DNA of 64,000 bases from Candidatus Poseidoniaceae archaeon (GTDB lineage Archaea > Thermoplasmatota > Poseidoniia > Poseidoniales > Poseidoniaceae), in contig CASIAW010000001.1 of assembly GCA_949372875.1 (NCBI GenBank), positions 372,001-436,000 of the forward strand, written 5' to 3'. A program made the translations under genes and the position numbers. Shown piece by piece: positions 53,871 through 63,942 of the stretch (position 1 is the first letter of the stretch; each line of letters starts with the position of its first letter). The notes beneath the pieces were generated by a model. It had not been told where the DNA came from. It searched no databases and saw only the letters and a program-made list of their open reading frames with translations.

Positions 53871-56800
53871 TCATTCTACAACACGAATCATTGTCGAGCA
53901 TTGAGGGCAAGTAAATCGGAACGGAGGTTCGCTTCCTCTTGGAACACCTAACCTCGCATCACAAGAAGGACACGACACTTTGCCATCTTCCATACGACAC
54001 TCATTGTATCCAAGAGGTGTTTCTTTTTCTTCGACTTGTTCTTCAATGACTTCTTCTTCGACCACGAGGTCTTCAGATTTCTTGTCGCGGCGCAAATACA
54101 AGATACCAACCAGAAGGAGAGAGAAGCCCCAACCCCCAATCATGGCATTCAGCGAATCTGATTGACTTAATTCCATTCCAAGAGGAAGGCGGACACCGTT
54201 GGGTGGAAGAGCGGGACCTTCAATTTCAACAGCGAGTTCTTCAGAGACGTCCGACGAAGTCGTATCGCCAATCTGATAAGCAGCACGGAGTTGAAGAGCA
54301 GCTGTTTCTGAAGTGGAAACCAAAGATAACAATGTCAACGAGTATTCAACTGTTGAACCTGGAGTGAGCAAGATTTCGTTGGTCGAACTATTATCTGAAT
54401 AACGTAGCCACTCCGTTGCTAACAGACCATCTCCGATTCCTTCGACAGACAAGAGGCCGGTGACTTGAGCATTCGCAAGGTTCGTTACAGAGACCATCAC
54501 TGTAGAGCCACCTGATGAAGGCACTGAGAGAGAAGATTCGGAAAAAGTAATCTGAAGAACTCCGGAAGTTCCCCACACTGGCTCTACAGTATAGATTTCG
54601 CTGCTCGTGGTGCTAAATGAAGTCCTTGAAGAACTGGTGACACGGAACACTAATTCTTTGAATCCTGCTTCAGCATTTTCAGAGAGAATACACGACCAAG
54701 GTAGTGCAGAGGATGATTCTCCTGCCTCAAGCGTTAGAACAATTGAGACTCCGCAGTCCATACCAACCGTGCTCAAGAGAAGTTGATCAGAACCAGTCCC
54801 AGTGTTGGTCACGACGACAGTTCCATGAATTACCCCAGAAGGTTCGGCGGAGTCGTCATCCGAAAGAACCAGGAGATCAGCACCTGCGACGAATGATTCT
54901 ACAGAAACATTCAGGTGAGATGTGATAGAGTCATCGCTTGAAGAACGTGTGGTAAGAGTAACTTCAAAACCACTACTTGGCGAACCTTGAGCAGTTTCTC
55001 GTACGCTCAATGTCACCGTTGTAGATTCACCCGATGAGAGCAGAAGTGAGGTGGAAGATAATTCAAAGTCAAACCAATCCGATGCACCATTATCTGCAAG
55101 GCTGACGTAAAGAGTATCCGTTGTTGTACCGAGGTTTGTCACATCAAATGAATACACTGCGTTAGTACTTGGTCCTGCGACAATACTGCTTCCAGTCGAA
55201 CTCATGAGGACTGCAATTCGTTCTTGGATTTGCAAAGAAAGAGAAACTTCGACGGATACTTCCGAATTTCCGTAAGCAAAGGTCACAGCATGTGTACCGG
55301 AGATGGATGAGGTTGCTATCTCAAGAGATATGTTCAATTCAACACTCTCTCCAACGAGAAGTTCGACCGAGGCATGGCTGAGTGCAGCCTCTGCTTCGGC
55401 GGGCAAGCCGAGGAGACTTGCTACCAAGGAAAGATCCGATGTGCCGGTGTTTTCGAGTGTAAAGGTGGTGAGAATTGTTTCACCAGGACGCACGAGAATC
55501 CTGCCATCAAGTGGTCCAGTAAGAGTCGCTGCACTCACACCGAGAACTTCGATTTCAACCATCGAATCAACGGTTTCTCCGCCATACGAAACTGAAAATA
55601 ATTGCATCATCATTCCGGATTCTCCATTATCAGCATCGGTTGAAAGTGACCAAACGCCTGCCTCACCAGCATGAACAGTGACGCCTGATGCCGATTCCAA
55701 GATTGTCGACAATCCATTTGTAGAATCAACATCGAGATAGAATGTAACAGACTCACTACCGTTATTTTGAACCCGCATTTCATAATTAATCGGTGTTCCT
55801 GGTGTAAGCTGAAGGTTACCGAGAGGAGCTATTACTGAAAAAGAAACTCGCTCATCAACATCGATATTGAACTCAAAGGCAGGTGTTGTGTGTTGTTCTG
55901 AACCAGATGTCCCGATTCCAGTAAGTTGAAGCGAACACGATTCTGATTTGATGGCTTCACTGTGAACGGAAACTTGGAAATCAACATCAATAACATCATC
56001 GGGCGCAACAGAGGGCGATGATGCCGTGATGAGAGAAGCATTACATGGCCCGTCAATCACAATAAGCGACCAATCATAGTCAACAACAGCGTTACCTAAA
56101 TTCGTGATTTGAAGGGAGGTATCAGTCGATTGACCAGGGATAAATAGAGCATTTTGGTCGAGGAATACCACACTCATATTATGTTCTTCATCAACATAAA
56201 CAACGAGCATTGTCGAAGAGGAAACATTTCCACCCGTTGAAGCGCTAAAGAGTCTAAATCCGTAATAATCCGGTGCTGCATTGCTTGGCACAGATATGTG
56301 GAGTGATGCAGACTGAGAAGAGCCTGCAGGCATATTAGCAAATTCATCATCCATCCATTGGACATTCCAACCGGTAGGGATACCTCCACCAAGGCCTCGT
56401 GCGGAGGACATCACCATGCTTGTTAACGTGGTATTCGACACTTGCCAAGGGTATGCAATGTGTGAAGTTTCGTTGAATACAGTGGCAGCCGCTGCTTGTT
56501 GGAGTTCAAGTTTAAGGGTAGCATTGAGCGAAACAGTGTCGTTTGAACCAACAGGTGAATCACCAGTCATTGTCGCATAAAGTACACATGCTGCAAGATA
56601 ACTACCTGCCAAAGAGGGATGGCTACCATCAGCATTGTAAAGTTCATAGAACGTATTTCCTGAAAGTGTTGCATTTAATCCTGAAGCGACTACACTGTCG
56701 TGAATGTGTGCGAAGGCAAGACCAACCGGAGCCATCCAAACAGTATTTCCATCATTCGTCATGTTGCTCTGATAATCGATATATCCCGATTCAAGGCGTT

Positions 56801-59015
56801 CCTGCATCACTGTAAAGTTCGGATAGAGCGTTGGATTCATAGCGTCTCCATTTCTTCGGCCCCACGTCATCAACAAGATAGATTCTCCACCTTCATCGGT
56901 TATTGCACCTGCCAAATCTACTGCACCGTCTTTACTCGCAATCCAGTCTGCATTCGTCCGGTAGAAGCCAGGAACTTGACTTTGATCTTGAAGGACAACA
57001 TAATCCCAATCTATGTTTGGGTCTCGTAATGTCGTGTTTGAAAGGTGACCTGTTGAGTTCACATCACTCCAATGCCCAGACAGTTTTTTGCCGCCACCGG
57101 TGAGAGCATCGACATTTGAAATGCCTATGGACTCAAGGAGACTGTTCAACGAATTGAACGATGTGTAACTGTTTCCAAACATCAAAACGTTCGAGATGAT
57201 GGTTGTGTTATTGCCGCCTGAGCCGCTGCCATTGCCACCCGTGTTGTTGCCACCTGCGCTATTGCTGGAGAACATGTACTCAAGATTGCCATTGGTGTCG
57301 TCATAATAGGTCACGTGCAGGTTGTCATTGGAATCAATCGCTAATGAGGAATAAGGGCCGACATTATCTGTGCTGTCGAGTGTGACCGGTGTGCTCCAAG
57401 AAAAGCCATCGTAGGTCATATACTCAAGATTGCCATTGGTGTAGTCACGATAGGTCACGTGCAGGTGATCATTGGAATCAATCGCTAATGAGGACATGTC
57501 GCCGACATCATCTGTGCTGTCGAGCGAGGCCGAGGTGCTCCATGAAGAGCCGTCATAGATCTTGTATTCAAGATTGCCATTAGTATAATCATAATATGTC
57601 ACGTATAGATTATCATTGGAATCAATCGCTAATGAGGAATCATAGCCGACGTCATCTGTTCTGTCGAGTGTGAGAGGTGAACTCCAGGAAGAGCCATCAT
57701 AGGTCACATACTCAAGATTGTCATTGACTTCGTCTAGATAGGTCACGTGCAGGTTGTCATTGGAATCAATCGCTAATGAGGAATATTGGCCGACGTTCCA
57801 TCCGTTGTCGAGTGTGACCGGTGTGCTCCAAGAAAAGCCATCATAGGTCATATACTCAAGATTGCCATTGGTGTTGTCAAGATAAGTCACGTGCAGGTGA
57901 TCATTGGAATCAATCGCTAATGAGGACATGGCGCCGACGTCATCTGTGCTGTCGAGTGAGACCGGTGTGCTCCATGAAGAGCCGTCATAGGTCGTGTACT
58001 CAAGATTGTCATATGTGAGGTCATAATAGGTCACGTGCAGGTTGTCATTGGAATCAATCGCTAATGAGGAATCATAACCTTCGTGATTTGTGCTGTCGAG
58101 CGAGACCGGTGTGCTCCAAGAAGAGCCATCATAGGTCATATACTCAAGATTGAAAGTCATGTAGTGAAGATAGGTCACGTGCAGGTGATCATTGGAATCA
58201 ATCGCTAATGAGGAATGTTGGCCGACGTCACCTGCGCTGTCGAGTGAGACCGGGGAGCTCCATACTTGAGAGATATTCCCACCAGTTCCATTTCCACCTG
58301 TTCCGTTTCCACCAGTACCGTTACCACTGCCGTTTCCACCGGTGTTGTTGCCTGTATTGTTACCGGTATTGTTCCCAGTGTTGTTGCCGGTGTTATTTCC
58401 AGAATTGTTGCTTGAGCCATTGGTGTAGTTCGCCCACCAAGCAGCCAAATCAGGTTCATATTCGACATCCAAAAGTAGGGTATCTTCTACGGAACCGAGG
58501 TTTTCCACATTGATTGAAAAGGTGGAATTTGTACCAGAATCCATTGCCGTCAATGCCCCGCCCATGGACGAAAGGTCCAGAGACGGTTGATATGAGGGGC
58601 TTACCGAAACGTAAACTGTGATTGAACTGCTTATGTTTTGGTCCGGTTCGGTAACGACGATGTCAAAAGAGCCGCTGTCAGATGGAATTGCACCCTCTGT
58701 CAATCGGACAATGATTGTCGTGTTTTTCGACCATGTAGGGAATACATTCTGAACGACATCCTCACTCGGAGTAATATCCCAAACTGATGACAGGCCGGTT
58801 GTGTCGACTGAAATATTGTATGTTTCAATCGCAGAAGCGTTGTTTTCTATGTTCAGTGTAATATTACCAGAGTCCCCCTCAATAAGCATGAGGTGTGATG
58901 TATCTGTTGACAACAGAATACTTTGGTGTGCGCTGACATTCATTGCAAGGGGAGACATGCTTGCAAACAGCAATACCAGTACGAAGGCGACGGCACGAAT
59001 TGGGCGAGACGACAT
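53871..59015 (-). CDS. Giant membrane-anchored surface protein: propeller, SGNH hydrolase, zinc ribbon tail
   Basis: 1714 residues. Signal peptide, then an Ig-like/CARDB unit, then a low-complexity Asn/Gly/Thr linker (bases 58274-58410), seven 48-residue repeats ending NLEYMTYDG (57265-58272), and an SGNH/GDSL-like hydrolase with FGNSYTSFN (catalytic Ser) and DGSHPSLAGS (Asp-His). Several more Ig-like domains follow; then one membrane helix (MIGGWGFSLLLVGILYLR), an acidic cytoplasmic stretch, and a zinc ribbon with CPSC and CPQC near the end. The seven repeats fit a seven-bladed beta-propeller. The zinc ribbon would be cytoplasmic, so it could carry a signal or bind nucleic acid or protein. 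The hydrolase may act on glycans or esters outside the cell. Function is inferred only from domains. Confidence 0.8.
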   Translation of the reverse strand: MSSRPIRAVAFVLVLLFASMSPLAMNVSAHQSILLSTDTSHLMLIEGDSGNITLNIENNASAIETYNISVDTTGLSSVWDITPSEDVVQNVFPTWSKNTTIIVRLTEGAIPSDSGSFDIVVTEPDQNISSSITVYVSVSPSYQPSLDLSSMGGALTAMDSGTNSTFSINVENLGSVEDTLLLDVEYEPDLAAWWANYTNGSSNNSGNNTGNNTGNNTGNNTGNNTGGNGSGNGTGGNGTGGNGTGGNISQVWSSPVSLDSAGDVGQHSSLAIDSNDHLHVTYLHYMTFNLEYMTYDGSSWSTPVSLDSTNHEGYDSSLAIDSNDNLHVTYYDLTYDNLEYTTYDGSSWSTPVSLDSTDDVGAMSSLAIDSNDHLHVTYLDNTNGNLEYMTYDGFSWSTPVTLDNGWNVGQYSSLAIDSNDNLHVTYLDEVNDNLEYVTYDGSSWSSPLTLDRTDDVGYDSSLAIDSNDNLYVTYYDYTNGNLEYKIYDGSSWSTSASLDSTDDVGDMSSLAIDSNDHLHVTYRDYTNGNLEYMTYDGFSWSTPVTLDSTDNVGPYSSLAIDSNDNLHVTYYDDTNGNLEYMFSSNSAGGNNTGGNGSGSGGNNTTIISNVLMFGNSYTSFNSLNSLLESIGISNVDALTGGGKKLSGHWSDVNSTGHLSNTTLRDPNIDWDYVVLQDQSQVPGFYRTNADWIASKDGAVDLAGAITDEGGESILLMTWGRRNGDAMNPTLYPNFTVMQERLESGYIDYQSNMTNDGNTVWMAPVGLAFAHIHDSVVASGLNATLSGNTFYELYNADGSHPSLAGSYLAACVLYATMTGDSPVGSNDTVSLNATLKLELQQAAAATVFNETSHIAYPWQVSNTTLTSMVMSSARGLGGGIPTGWNVQWMDDEFANMPAGSSQSASLHISVPSNAAPDYYGFRLFSASTGGNVSSSTMLVVYVDEEHNMSVVFLDQNALFIPGQSTDTSLQITNLGNAVVDYDWSLIVIDGPCNASLITASSPSVAPDDVIDVDFQVSVHSEAIKSESCSLQLTGIGTSGSEQHTTPAFEFNIDVDERVSFSVIAPLGNLQLTPGTPINYEMRVQNNGSESVTFYLDVDSTNGLSTILESASGVTVHAGEAGVWSLSTDADNGESGMMMQLFSVSYGGETVDSMVEIEVLGVSAATLTGPLDGRILVRPGETILTTFTLENTGTSDLSLVASLLGLPAEAEAALSHASVELLVGESVELNISLEIATSSISGTHAVTFAYGNSEVSVEVSLSLQIQERIAVLMSSTGSSIVAGPSTNAVYSFDVTNLGTTTDTLYVSLADNGASDWFDFELSSTSLLLSSGESTTVTLSVRETAQGSPSSGFEVTLTTRSSSDDSITSHLNVSVESFVAGADLLVLSDDDSAEPSGVIHGTVVVTNTGTGSDQLLLSTVGMDCGVSIVLTLEAGESSSALPWSCILSENAEAGFKELVFRVTSSSRTSFSTTSSEIYTVEPVWGTSGVLQITFSESSLSVPSSGGSTVMVSVTNLANAQVTGLLSVEGIGDGLLATEWLRYSDNSSTNEILLTPGSTVEYSLTLLSLVSTSETAALQLRAAYQIGDTTSSDVSEELAVEIEGPALPPNGVRLPLGMELSQSDSLNAMIGGWGFSLLLVGILYLRRDKKSEDLVVEEEVIEEQVEEKETPLGYNECRMEDGKVSCPSCDARLGVPRGSEPPFRFTCPQCSTMIRVVE
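57265..58272 (-). repeat. Seven tandem 144-bp repeats coding for propeller blades
   Basis: Seven in-frame units of 144 bases (48 residues) each. Marker sequence GTCACGT on the plus strand recurs at 57310, 57454, 57598, 57742, 57886, 58030 and 58174, exactly 144 bases apart. Units carry the pattern SSLAIDSNDHLHVTY followed by a variable loop and NLEYMTYDG. Copies are closely similar at the DNA level, so recent duplication or gene conversion is likely. Seven units match a closed seven-bladed propeller. Confidence 0.85.
58274..58410 (-). repeat. Low-complexity Asn/Gly/Thr coding repeat (linker)
   Basis: Short in-frame repeats of NNTG and GGNGT coding units, about 45 residues of N, G, T and S. 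It separates the first Ig-like unit from the propeller blades. Flexible and probably glycosylated Asn/Thr-rich linkers are common in surface proteins. Such DNA repeats are prone to length change by slippage. Confidence 0.75.
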
Positions 59016-59087
59016 AAGACCAAGTCAAGCCACCGATACATACCACTTGAGTGAATCGGCCCTACGGGCCGTCTAAAGTTGGCTTTT

Positions 59088-60326
59088 TCAGCTCCTTAGG
59101 GAATTGATTCGTTCTTGCTCAATCCGCTCCCAGGGGAACGTTCCATCATCACCAGGAAGTCGGCCAAAATGGCCACCTGAAGCAGTTGATGAATAAATCG
59201 GCTTGAGGAGATCAAGGTCTCGAGCAATAGCACCTGGCCTAAAGTCAAAGGTTGATTTAACTCTCAGTGCCAAATCCCTTTCAGAAACTTCTGAAGTGCC
59301 AAAGGTCTCCACACGAACACTTACAGGTTGAGCAATACCAATGACATATGCCAATTGAATTTCACAACGACTAGCCAATCCAGCTGCAACAACGTGCTTG
59401 GCAGCCCAGCGTGAAGCATATGCTGCTGAACGGTCGACTTTCGAGGGATCCTTTCCGGAAAAAGCACCGCCGCCGTGACGCCCCATGCCACCATAGGTAT
59501 CGACTATGATTTTTCGGCCAGTCAATCCTGCATCTGCATATGGACCTCCTGGGTCTGCAAATCTCCCTGTTCCGTTGACTACAAGCGTGTAGTCTTCTTT
59601 ACGAAGTTCTGCAGGGATGACATGTTCAACAACGTGTTGTTTGATTTGTTGGTTGACATATTCGAGTTCTTGTTCTTCAGAACCATCGAACTGATCTTTG
59701 AGGTCTTTATCATGTTGAATAGCAATAATGACTGTGTGTACTCGAGAGACTGCACCATTCTCGTCATACTCAACAGTCACTTGTGATTTACCATCAGGCC
59801 GAGCCCATGGAAGAATACCTTGCTCTCGAACTGCCGTGAGTCTGCGAGTGAGTCGCTGAGACAGTGCCGCTGCAAGTGGAAAATAACGCCCTGTAAGTCC
59901 TGAGTAGCCTTCTGTCTCAGTGCATGCATAACCGAACATCAAACCTTGGTCACCCGCTCCTTGAGACAAGAGGTCTTGGTTTACGCCTTGAGCAATGTAA
60001 GAAGATTGCGTGGTTATGTGGACTTGGACTTCGGTAAATTCACTTGAAGTAGCATCCATTCCAATGGAATGAGCAGTGTATCCGACTCCAGCTGCTGCTT
60101 GACGAGCAACGGTTTCGTAATCTGGGGCAGACCCACTCAAAGAGACTTCACCAGCAAGAACAATGAGTCCCATTTCTTCCTTCCCTTTGACGCATGTTTC
60201 GACTGCTACACGAGCATTTGGGTCAACAGCAAGACAAGCATCGACAATAGCATCAGAAATGGTATCGCACAATTTGTCGGGATGGCCGCGGGTTACAGAT
60301 TCGGATGAAAATAAGTCACCAGTCAT
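59088..60326 (-). CDS. metK: S-adenosylmethionine synthetase, bacterial/eukaryotic type
   Basis: Makes S-adenosylmethionine from methionine and ATP. 412 residues. FSSESVTRGHPDKLCDTISD, GAGDQGLMFGYACTETEGY, GGPYADAGLTGRKIIVDTYG and GGGAFSGKDPSKVDRSAAYA are the signature blocks of the bacterial/eukaryotic MAT family. Most archaea use a very different MAT (pfam01941), which lacks these blocks. So this is probably a horizontally acquired or retained bacterial-type gene. All ATP- and methionine-binding residues in these motifs are present. Confidence 0.96.
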   Translation of the reverse strand: MTGDLFSSESVTRGHPDKLCDTISDAIVDACLAVDPNARVAVETCVKGKEEMGLIVLAGEVSLSGSAPDYETVARQAAAGVGYTAHSIGMDATSSEFTEVQVHITTQSSYIAQGVNQDLLSQGAGDQGLMFGYACTETEGYSGLTGRYFPLAAALSQRLTRRLTAVREQGILPWARPDGKSQVTVEYDENGAVSRVHTVIIAIQHDKDLKDQFDGSEEQELEYVNQQIKQHVVEHVIPAELRKEDYTLVVNGTGRFADPGGPYADAGLTGRKIIVDTYGGMGRHGGGAFSGKDPSKVDRSAAYASRWAAKHVVAAGLASRCEIQLAYVIGIAQPVSVRVETFGTSEVSERDLALRVKSTFDFRPGAIARDLDLLKPIYSSTASGGHFGRLPGDDGTFPWERIEQERINSLRS

Positions 60327-60485
60327 GAGTTTGGCGCCAATCCCCGCCTATATGAATAAACCGCTTAATCGCTAGGCCAATAATTCCCAAAAGGAATAAA
60401 AGTTCATAAAATAGCCAACTGGGGAAAGTGAAATGGATGGAGTTGGAACGAATGGTTGATGTTCTCTCCCCTTCCCCCCAGTATC

Positions 60486-61892
60486 ATGAGCACTTGGGTA
60501 CCTACCGCATACCGCACCCACACATTGGGTGAAATACAATCGAATGGATCAAACTTAGTCGGCCAAGAAGTCACCGTCTCGGGATTTATGGAAGCCAACC
60601 GAGGTAAAGGAGCGATATGCTTTGTTGACCTCCGTGATGGAACAGGAACAACACAAGTATTTCTCAAAGCAGATAATGTTGGCGAAGAAGCATTGGACAT
60701 GATTCAACGAATGACTCGTGAATCAACCCTCCAATTCACTGGAACTGTTTCAGAAAAACGGCCTCCAAAAGTCAAGGAAGGTGAACCCGTCCCTGCTCCG
60801 GCATACGAAGTGGTTGCTACGTCCGTGAACCTCATCGCAAGGGCGGTGGCTCCCTTGCCCCTCGGAATAACTGACACGGTGAATGTGGCTCTCGACACAC
60901 GGCTCGACAATCGCTTCCTTGATTTGCGTCGCTCTCACGTCAATGCAATGTTCCACCTTCGTGGAAAAATATTGCAATATGGCCGAGAAGCATTGATTGG
61001 CGAAGGTTTCTTTGAAACGCATACTCCGAAGATTGTGGCAACTGCAACTGAAGGTGGAACTGATCTGTTTCCAATGATGTATTTTGATACGCCTGCCTTC
61101 CTGAATCAGTCTCCTCAGTTATACAAGCAATTGTGCATGTCTGGAGGGCTCGAACGAGTCTTCGAAGTAGGCCCCGCATTCCGCGCTGAAAAGCACGATA
61201 CGTATCGACACCTGAATGAATTTATTTCCTTTGATATCGAGTGTTCTTGGGCAAATGATGATGACGTCATGGGTGTTTTAGAGCGCATGATCCATCACAT
61301 GTGGAAATCAGTTTCTGAAGACCCTGAATCACAAGCTTTTATCGCTTCGATAAACGCATATCGAGCAACTCAGGATGAAGAACCAATCGAAGTCCTTGTT
61401 CCAGAATTGCCCTTCCCACGACTGTCGTATTGTGATGCAATCGAAACCATTCAACGAAAGGGTGGAAAAATCGAATGGGGCGATGATATTGACGCTGAGA
61501 ACTCAGACCTTTTGGCTGAAGACTTACCTCAATTCTACTTCCTCCCACGTTGGCCAATGGAACTCAAGCCATTCTACATCCATCACGTTGAAGGTGAGGA
61601 TGGAAGTACTGGAAAACAACTCAGTCGAGGGTTTGATCTTAACTTTGGAAGAGATGAACTAACTTCTGGTGGACAACGTGAACACAGAATTGATGTCCTT
61701 ATTGAAAATCTCAAAGATATGGACCTCGACCCTGAAGAATTCGAATTCTACGTTGCCGGTTTCCGCCATGGAGTCCCTCCGCATGCTGGATGGGGTCTCG
61801 GTGTTGAGAGAATCTTGATGAAGCTCACTGGTTCAAAGAACGTTCGAGAAACAGTCTTGTTCCCACGTGACCGTCGTCGTGTAAGCCCTTGA
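60486..61892 (+). CDS. aspS: Aspartyl-tRNA synthetase, archaeal type
   Basis: Class IIb synthetase, 468 residues. N-terminal OB fold for the anticodon ([20 protein letters not shown]), then motif 1 region ([20 protein letters not shown]), [20 protein letters not shown], motif 2 [18 protein letters not shown] and motif 3 [15 protein letters not shown] near the end. The layout without a bacterial insertion domain is archaeal/eukaryotic. An in-frame ATG at 60456 adds ten residues; 60486 ([12 protein letters not shown]) gives the family-typical N-terminus. Whether it charges tRNA-Asn as well cannot be told. Confidence 0.95.
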   Translation: MSTWVPTAYRTHTLGEIQSNGSNLVGQEVTVSGFMEANRGKGAICFVDLRDGTGTTQVFLKADNVGEEALDMIQRMTRESTLQFTGTVSEKRPPKVKEGEPVPAPAYEVVATSVNLIARAVAPLPLGITDTVNVALDTRLDNRFLDLRRSHVNAMFHLRGKILQYGREALIGEGFFETHTPKIVATATEGGTDLFPMMYFDTPAFLNQSPQLYKQLCMSGGLERVFEVGPAFRAEKHDTYRHLNEFISFDIECSWANDDDVMGVLERMIHHMWKSVSEDPESQAFIASINAYRATQDEEPIEVLVPELPFPRLSYCDAIETIQRKGGKIEWGDDIDAENSDLLAEDLPQFYFLPRWPMELKPFYIHHVEGEDGSTGKQLSRGFDLNFGRDELTSGGQREHRIDVLIENLKDMDLDPEEFEFYVAGFRHGVPPHAGWGLGVERILMKLTGSKNVRETVLFPRDRRRVSP

Positions 61893-61944
61893 ACCAAAAA
61901 AGGACGTAGGAGAGTTCAAGAACTCCTCTCTTTTGAGATGATTC

Positions 61945-62628
61945 ATGCATGAAATTGTCTATTTTGAATCGCCTGGCTTTGCCGAAGTATCTCGCTTTTG
62001 TCTTGAATTATCAGGACTTGAATGGAAAAACACGGTCGTTGACTGGGATGGCTACATGCAACTGAAAGAAAAAGGAGATTTACCTTGGGGGTATTTGCCA
62101 ATCATTCGCTCACCAGACGGGATTGTTGCGGAATCAAACGCCCTTCTTCGATACACTGGTGCACTCGCCGGACTTGAACCTGAAGACCTCTTCATTCGAG
62201 CCAAAGTCGATGAGTTAGTCGAAGTGATTAACGGATGGAGAGAAGCGTTCATCCCAACATTTTCCATTGAAGACCTTGATGAAAAAATTGCAGCACGCCA
62301 AGCACTGTTTGTCGAAGACGGAAAAATGGATAGAGCGCTCAAAGCAATCTCGCATGTCTTTGAACAGTCGACTACGGGCTGGTTAGCAAACACAGAGTCA
62401 ATGTCGATAGCCGACATCAAAGCCTTCATGGACACGTTCATGATGTTCTCTGGACAATTTGATGGAGTCACAGCTGATATGTTGGCAAACTACCCATCGC
62501 TTCTTGCATTCCACGAAAAAATGTCGAATGAACCAAAGGTAAAGAAATACTACGACAATGATGACAAAGCCCGATGGGTGTTTCGCCCTGACGCTTTCTT
62601 AGACATTGGAGACTCACAGCATATCTGA
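61945..62628 (+). CDS. Glutathione S-transferase-like protein
   Basis: 227 residues. The N-terminal thioredoxin-like part has YFESPGFAEVSRFCLELSG, a hydrophobic strand, GYLPIIRSPDGIVAESNALL with the cis-Pro (LPII) and the Glu-Ser glutathione-contact pair, followed by the all-helical C-terminal part (DLFIRAKVDELVEVINGWRE). The Cys/Ser/Tyr for thiol activation is not certain; Ser8 (ESPG) is a candidate. GST in an archaeon is unusual. It overlaps the 3' end of the convergent glutathione peroxidase gene by 15 bases. Confidence 0.75.
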   Translation: MHEIVYFESPGFAEVSRFCLELSGLEWKNTVVDWDGYMQLKEKGDLPWGYLPIIRSPDGIVAESNALLRYTGALAGLEPEDLFIRAKVDELVEVINGWREAFIPTFSIEDLDEKIAARQALFVEDGKMDRALKAISHVFEQSTTGWLANTESMSIADIKAFMDTFMMFSGQFDGVTADMLANYPSLLAFHEKMSNEPKVKKYYDNDDKARWVFRPDAFLDIGDSQHI

Positions 62629-63069
62629 TGGCAAATCTCGTGAAGAATATCGAGAGACTGAACCGTCTTGCGTGATGAGGAATTTCTCAAAATTCCACCG
62701 AATATCTCCCGTATGACCATCCGAACCAGTTGCTTGACTTAGTGCAGAAAAGAGCGGGTGCTGATGTTCACCTTTCACCTCGAGTTTCGCCATTAAAGGA
62801 AAGGTTACATTGTATTGAGAGGATGTGAATTCACAAATCTCCTCATGGCTACCAGGCTCTTGTGCACCGAATTGGTTGCACGGAAAACCGACGACAGTCA
62901 CGCTGCTTGCAGTTGACATTTCTTGCAAATCAGCATACTGTTTGGTAAAGCCACATGCACTCGCTACATTCACGACAACCCAATGTTCAGAATTGGAGTC
63001 TCCGAGTTCTCGAAGAGTCGTTGATTCGCCGTTCATTTTTTCAAATTCGATATCCAGTGGATTACTCAT
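62614..63069 (-). CDS. Glutathione peroxidase-family protein
   Basis: Thiol peroxidase reducing hydroperoxides with glutathione or thioredoxin. 151 residues, near the usual length. WVVVNVASACGFTKQYADLQ carries the peroxidatic Cys39; VVGFPCNQFGAQEPGSHEEI has the Gln-containing loop; IRWNFEKFLITQDG contains the catalytic Trp and Asn. A resolving Cys is present at the FPCN position, as in thioredoxin-using members. Convergent with the GST-like gene, so a redox pair is suggested. Confidence 0.9.
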   Translation of the reverse strand: MSNPLDIEFEKMNGESTTLRELGDSNSEHWVVVNVASACGFTKQYADLQEMSTASSVTVVGFPCNQFGAQEPGSHEEICEFTSSQYNVTFPLMAKLEVKGEHQHPLFSALSQATGSDGHTGDIRWNFEKFLITQDGSVSRYSSRDLPSDML

Positions 63070-63155
63070 GTTAACCTCTCTCAGTCACCTCGACTTAAGT
63101 GTTCTAGTATCAACCAAAGAGTAAGGGTGATACCTGTTGCTCTACAGCGTTTACC

Positions 63156-63902
63156 ATGGCAGTCGACCGTATGCAGTGGGGAGCTGAAGAATGGCAGCAT
63201 GCTGATTTGTATATGCCAGATGACACCTCTCCATTCGAAAATCAAGTCGGCATACCATGTATCATGCTCATCCATGGAGGATTTTGGAAGAAATCATGGA
63301 CAAGTGAACTCATGAAGCCAATTGCAGAAGATCTTGCTGAAGCGGGTGTTGCAGCCTGGAACATCGAATTCAAAGGATGGAGTGAAGGAGATGAAGGTGT
63401 GTGGATGGATACTCTTTCGGATGTCTTACGTGCTTGGGGGCAACTCGCTCTTCTACCGGGGATTGATATCACGCGCTCAATGATTATGGGTCATTCTGCG
63501 GGAGGGCAACTTGCACTTCTTCTAGCAGCAACAGCAGAACGAAAACCCTGGCTTGTTATTGCTCAGTCACCAATTACCGATTTAATCAGTGCGGATGGAG
63601 CCAAACTTTCGGATGAAGGGGACGCTGTTCGCAAATGGATTGGATGTGCACCAGAAGAGAACCCAGCGTTGTGGGAAAAACTCAATCCCATTAGCCACCC
63701 TCCTGTTGCCCCAGTCTTACTTATTCACGGTGAAAGAGATGAAGATGTCCCAAAAGAGCAATCCGATACATATGCCCGAGTTATGAGCGCAAAAGGAATA
63801 GAAGTGCAAAAACTCTGGTTACCCGGTGATCATTATTCGATTATTGACGTTGCATCAGATGATTGGTTAGTCGAACTTGATGCCATTCTCGACTGGCTTT
63901 GA
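63156..63902 (+). CDS. Alpha/beta-hydrolase, probable esterase
   Basis: 248-residue cytoplasmic hydrolase. LIHGGFW (oxyanion HGG), MGHSAGGQLALLLA with nucleophile Ser114, LLIHGERDEDVP with the acid Asp and LPGDHYSIIDV with catalytic His give a full triad. The HGG and the GHSAGG form are typical of the hormone-sensitive lipase/carboxylesterase and kynurenine formamidase-like groups; the substrate is not known. The next gene, cut by the window end, begins 41 bases later. Confidence 0.88.
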   Translation: MAVDRMQWGAEEWQHADLYMPDDTSPFENQVGIPCIMLIHGGFWKKSWTSELMKPIAEDLAEAGVAAWNIEFKGWSEGDEGVWMDTLSDVLRAWGQLALLPGIDITRSMIMGHSAGGQLALLLAATAERKPWLVIAQSPITDLISADGAKLSDEGDAVRKWIGCAPEENPALWEKLNPISHPPVAPVLLIHGERDEDVPKEQSDTYARVMSAKGIEVQKLWLPGDHYSIIDVASDDWLVELDAILDWL

Positions 63903-63942
63903 CAAACGAAAGACCCTTTGAGGAGTACCCTCTGGCCTCATC

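Noticed and set aside
57265-58272. CRISPR-like array because of regular spacing
   Set aside because: The unit is 144 bases, coding throughout and similar along its whole length, so it is a protein domain repeat.
58274-58410. CRISPR or non-coding repeat array
   Set aside because: The repeats are short, in frame and code for an Asn/Gly/Thr linker within one protein; there are no spacers.
56700-58513. Cys/His-rich plus-strand open frames opposite the giant surface protein
   Set aside because: They are the antisense of the repeat and linker DNA; their Cys and His richness follows from the repeat codons.
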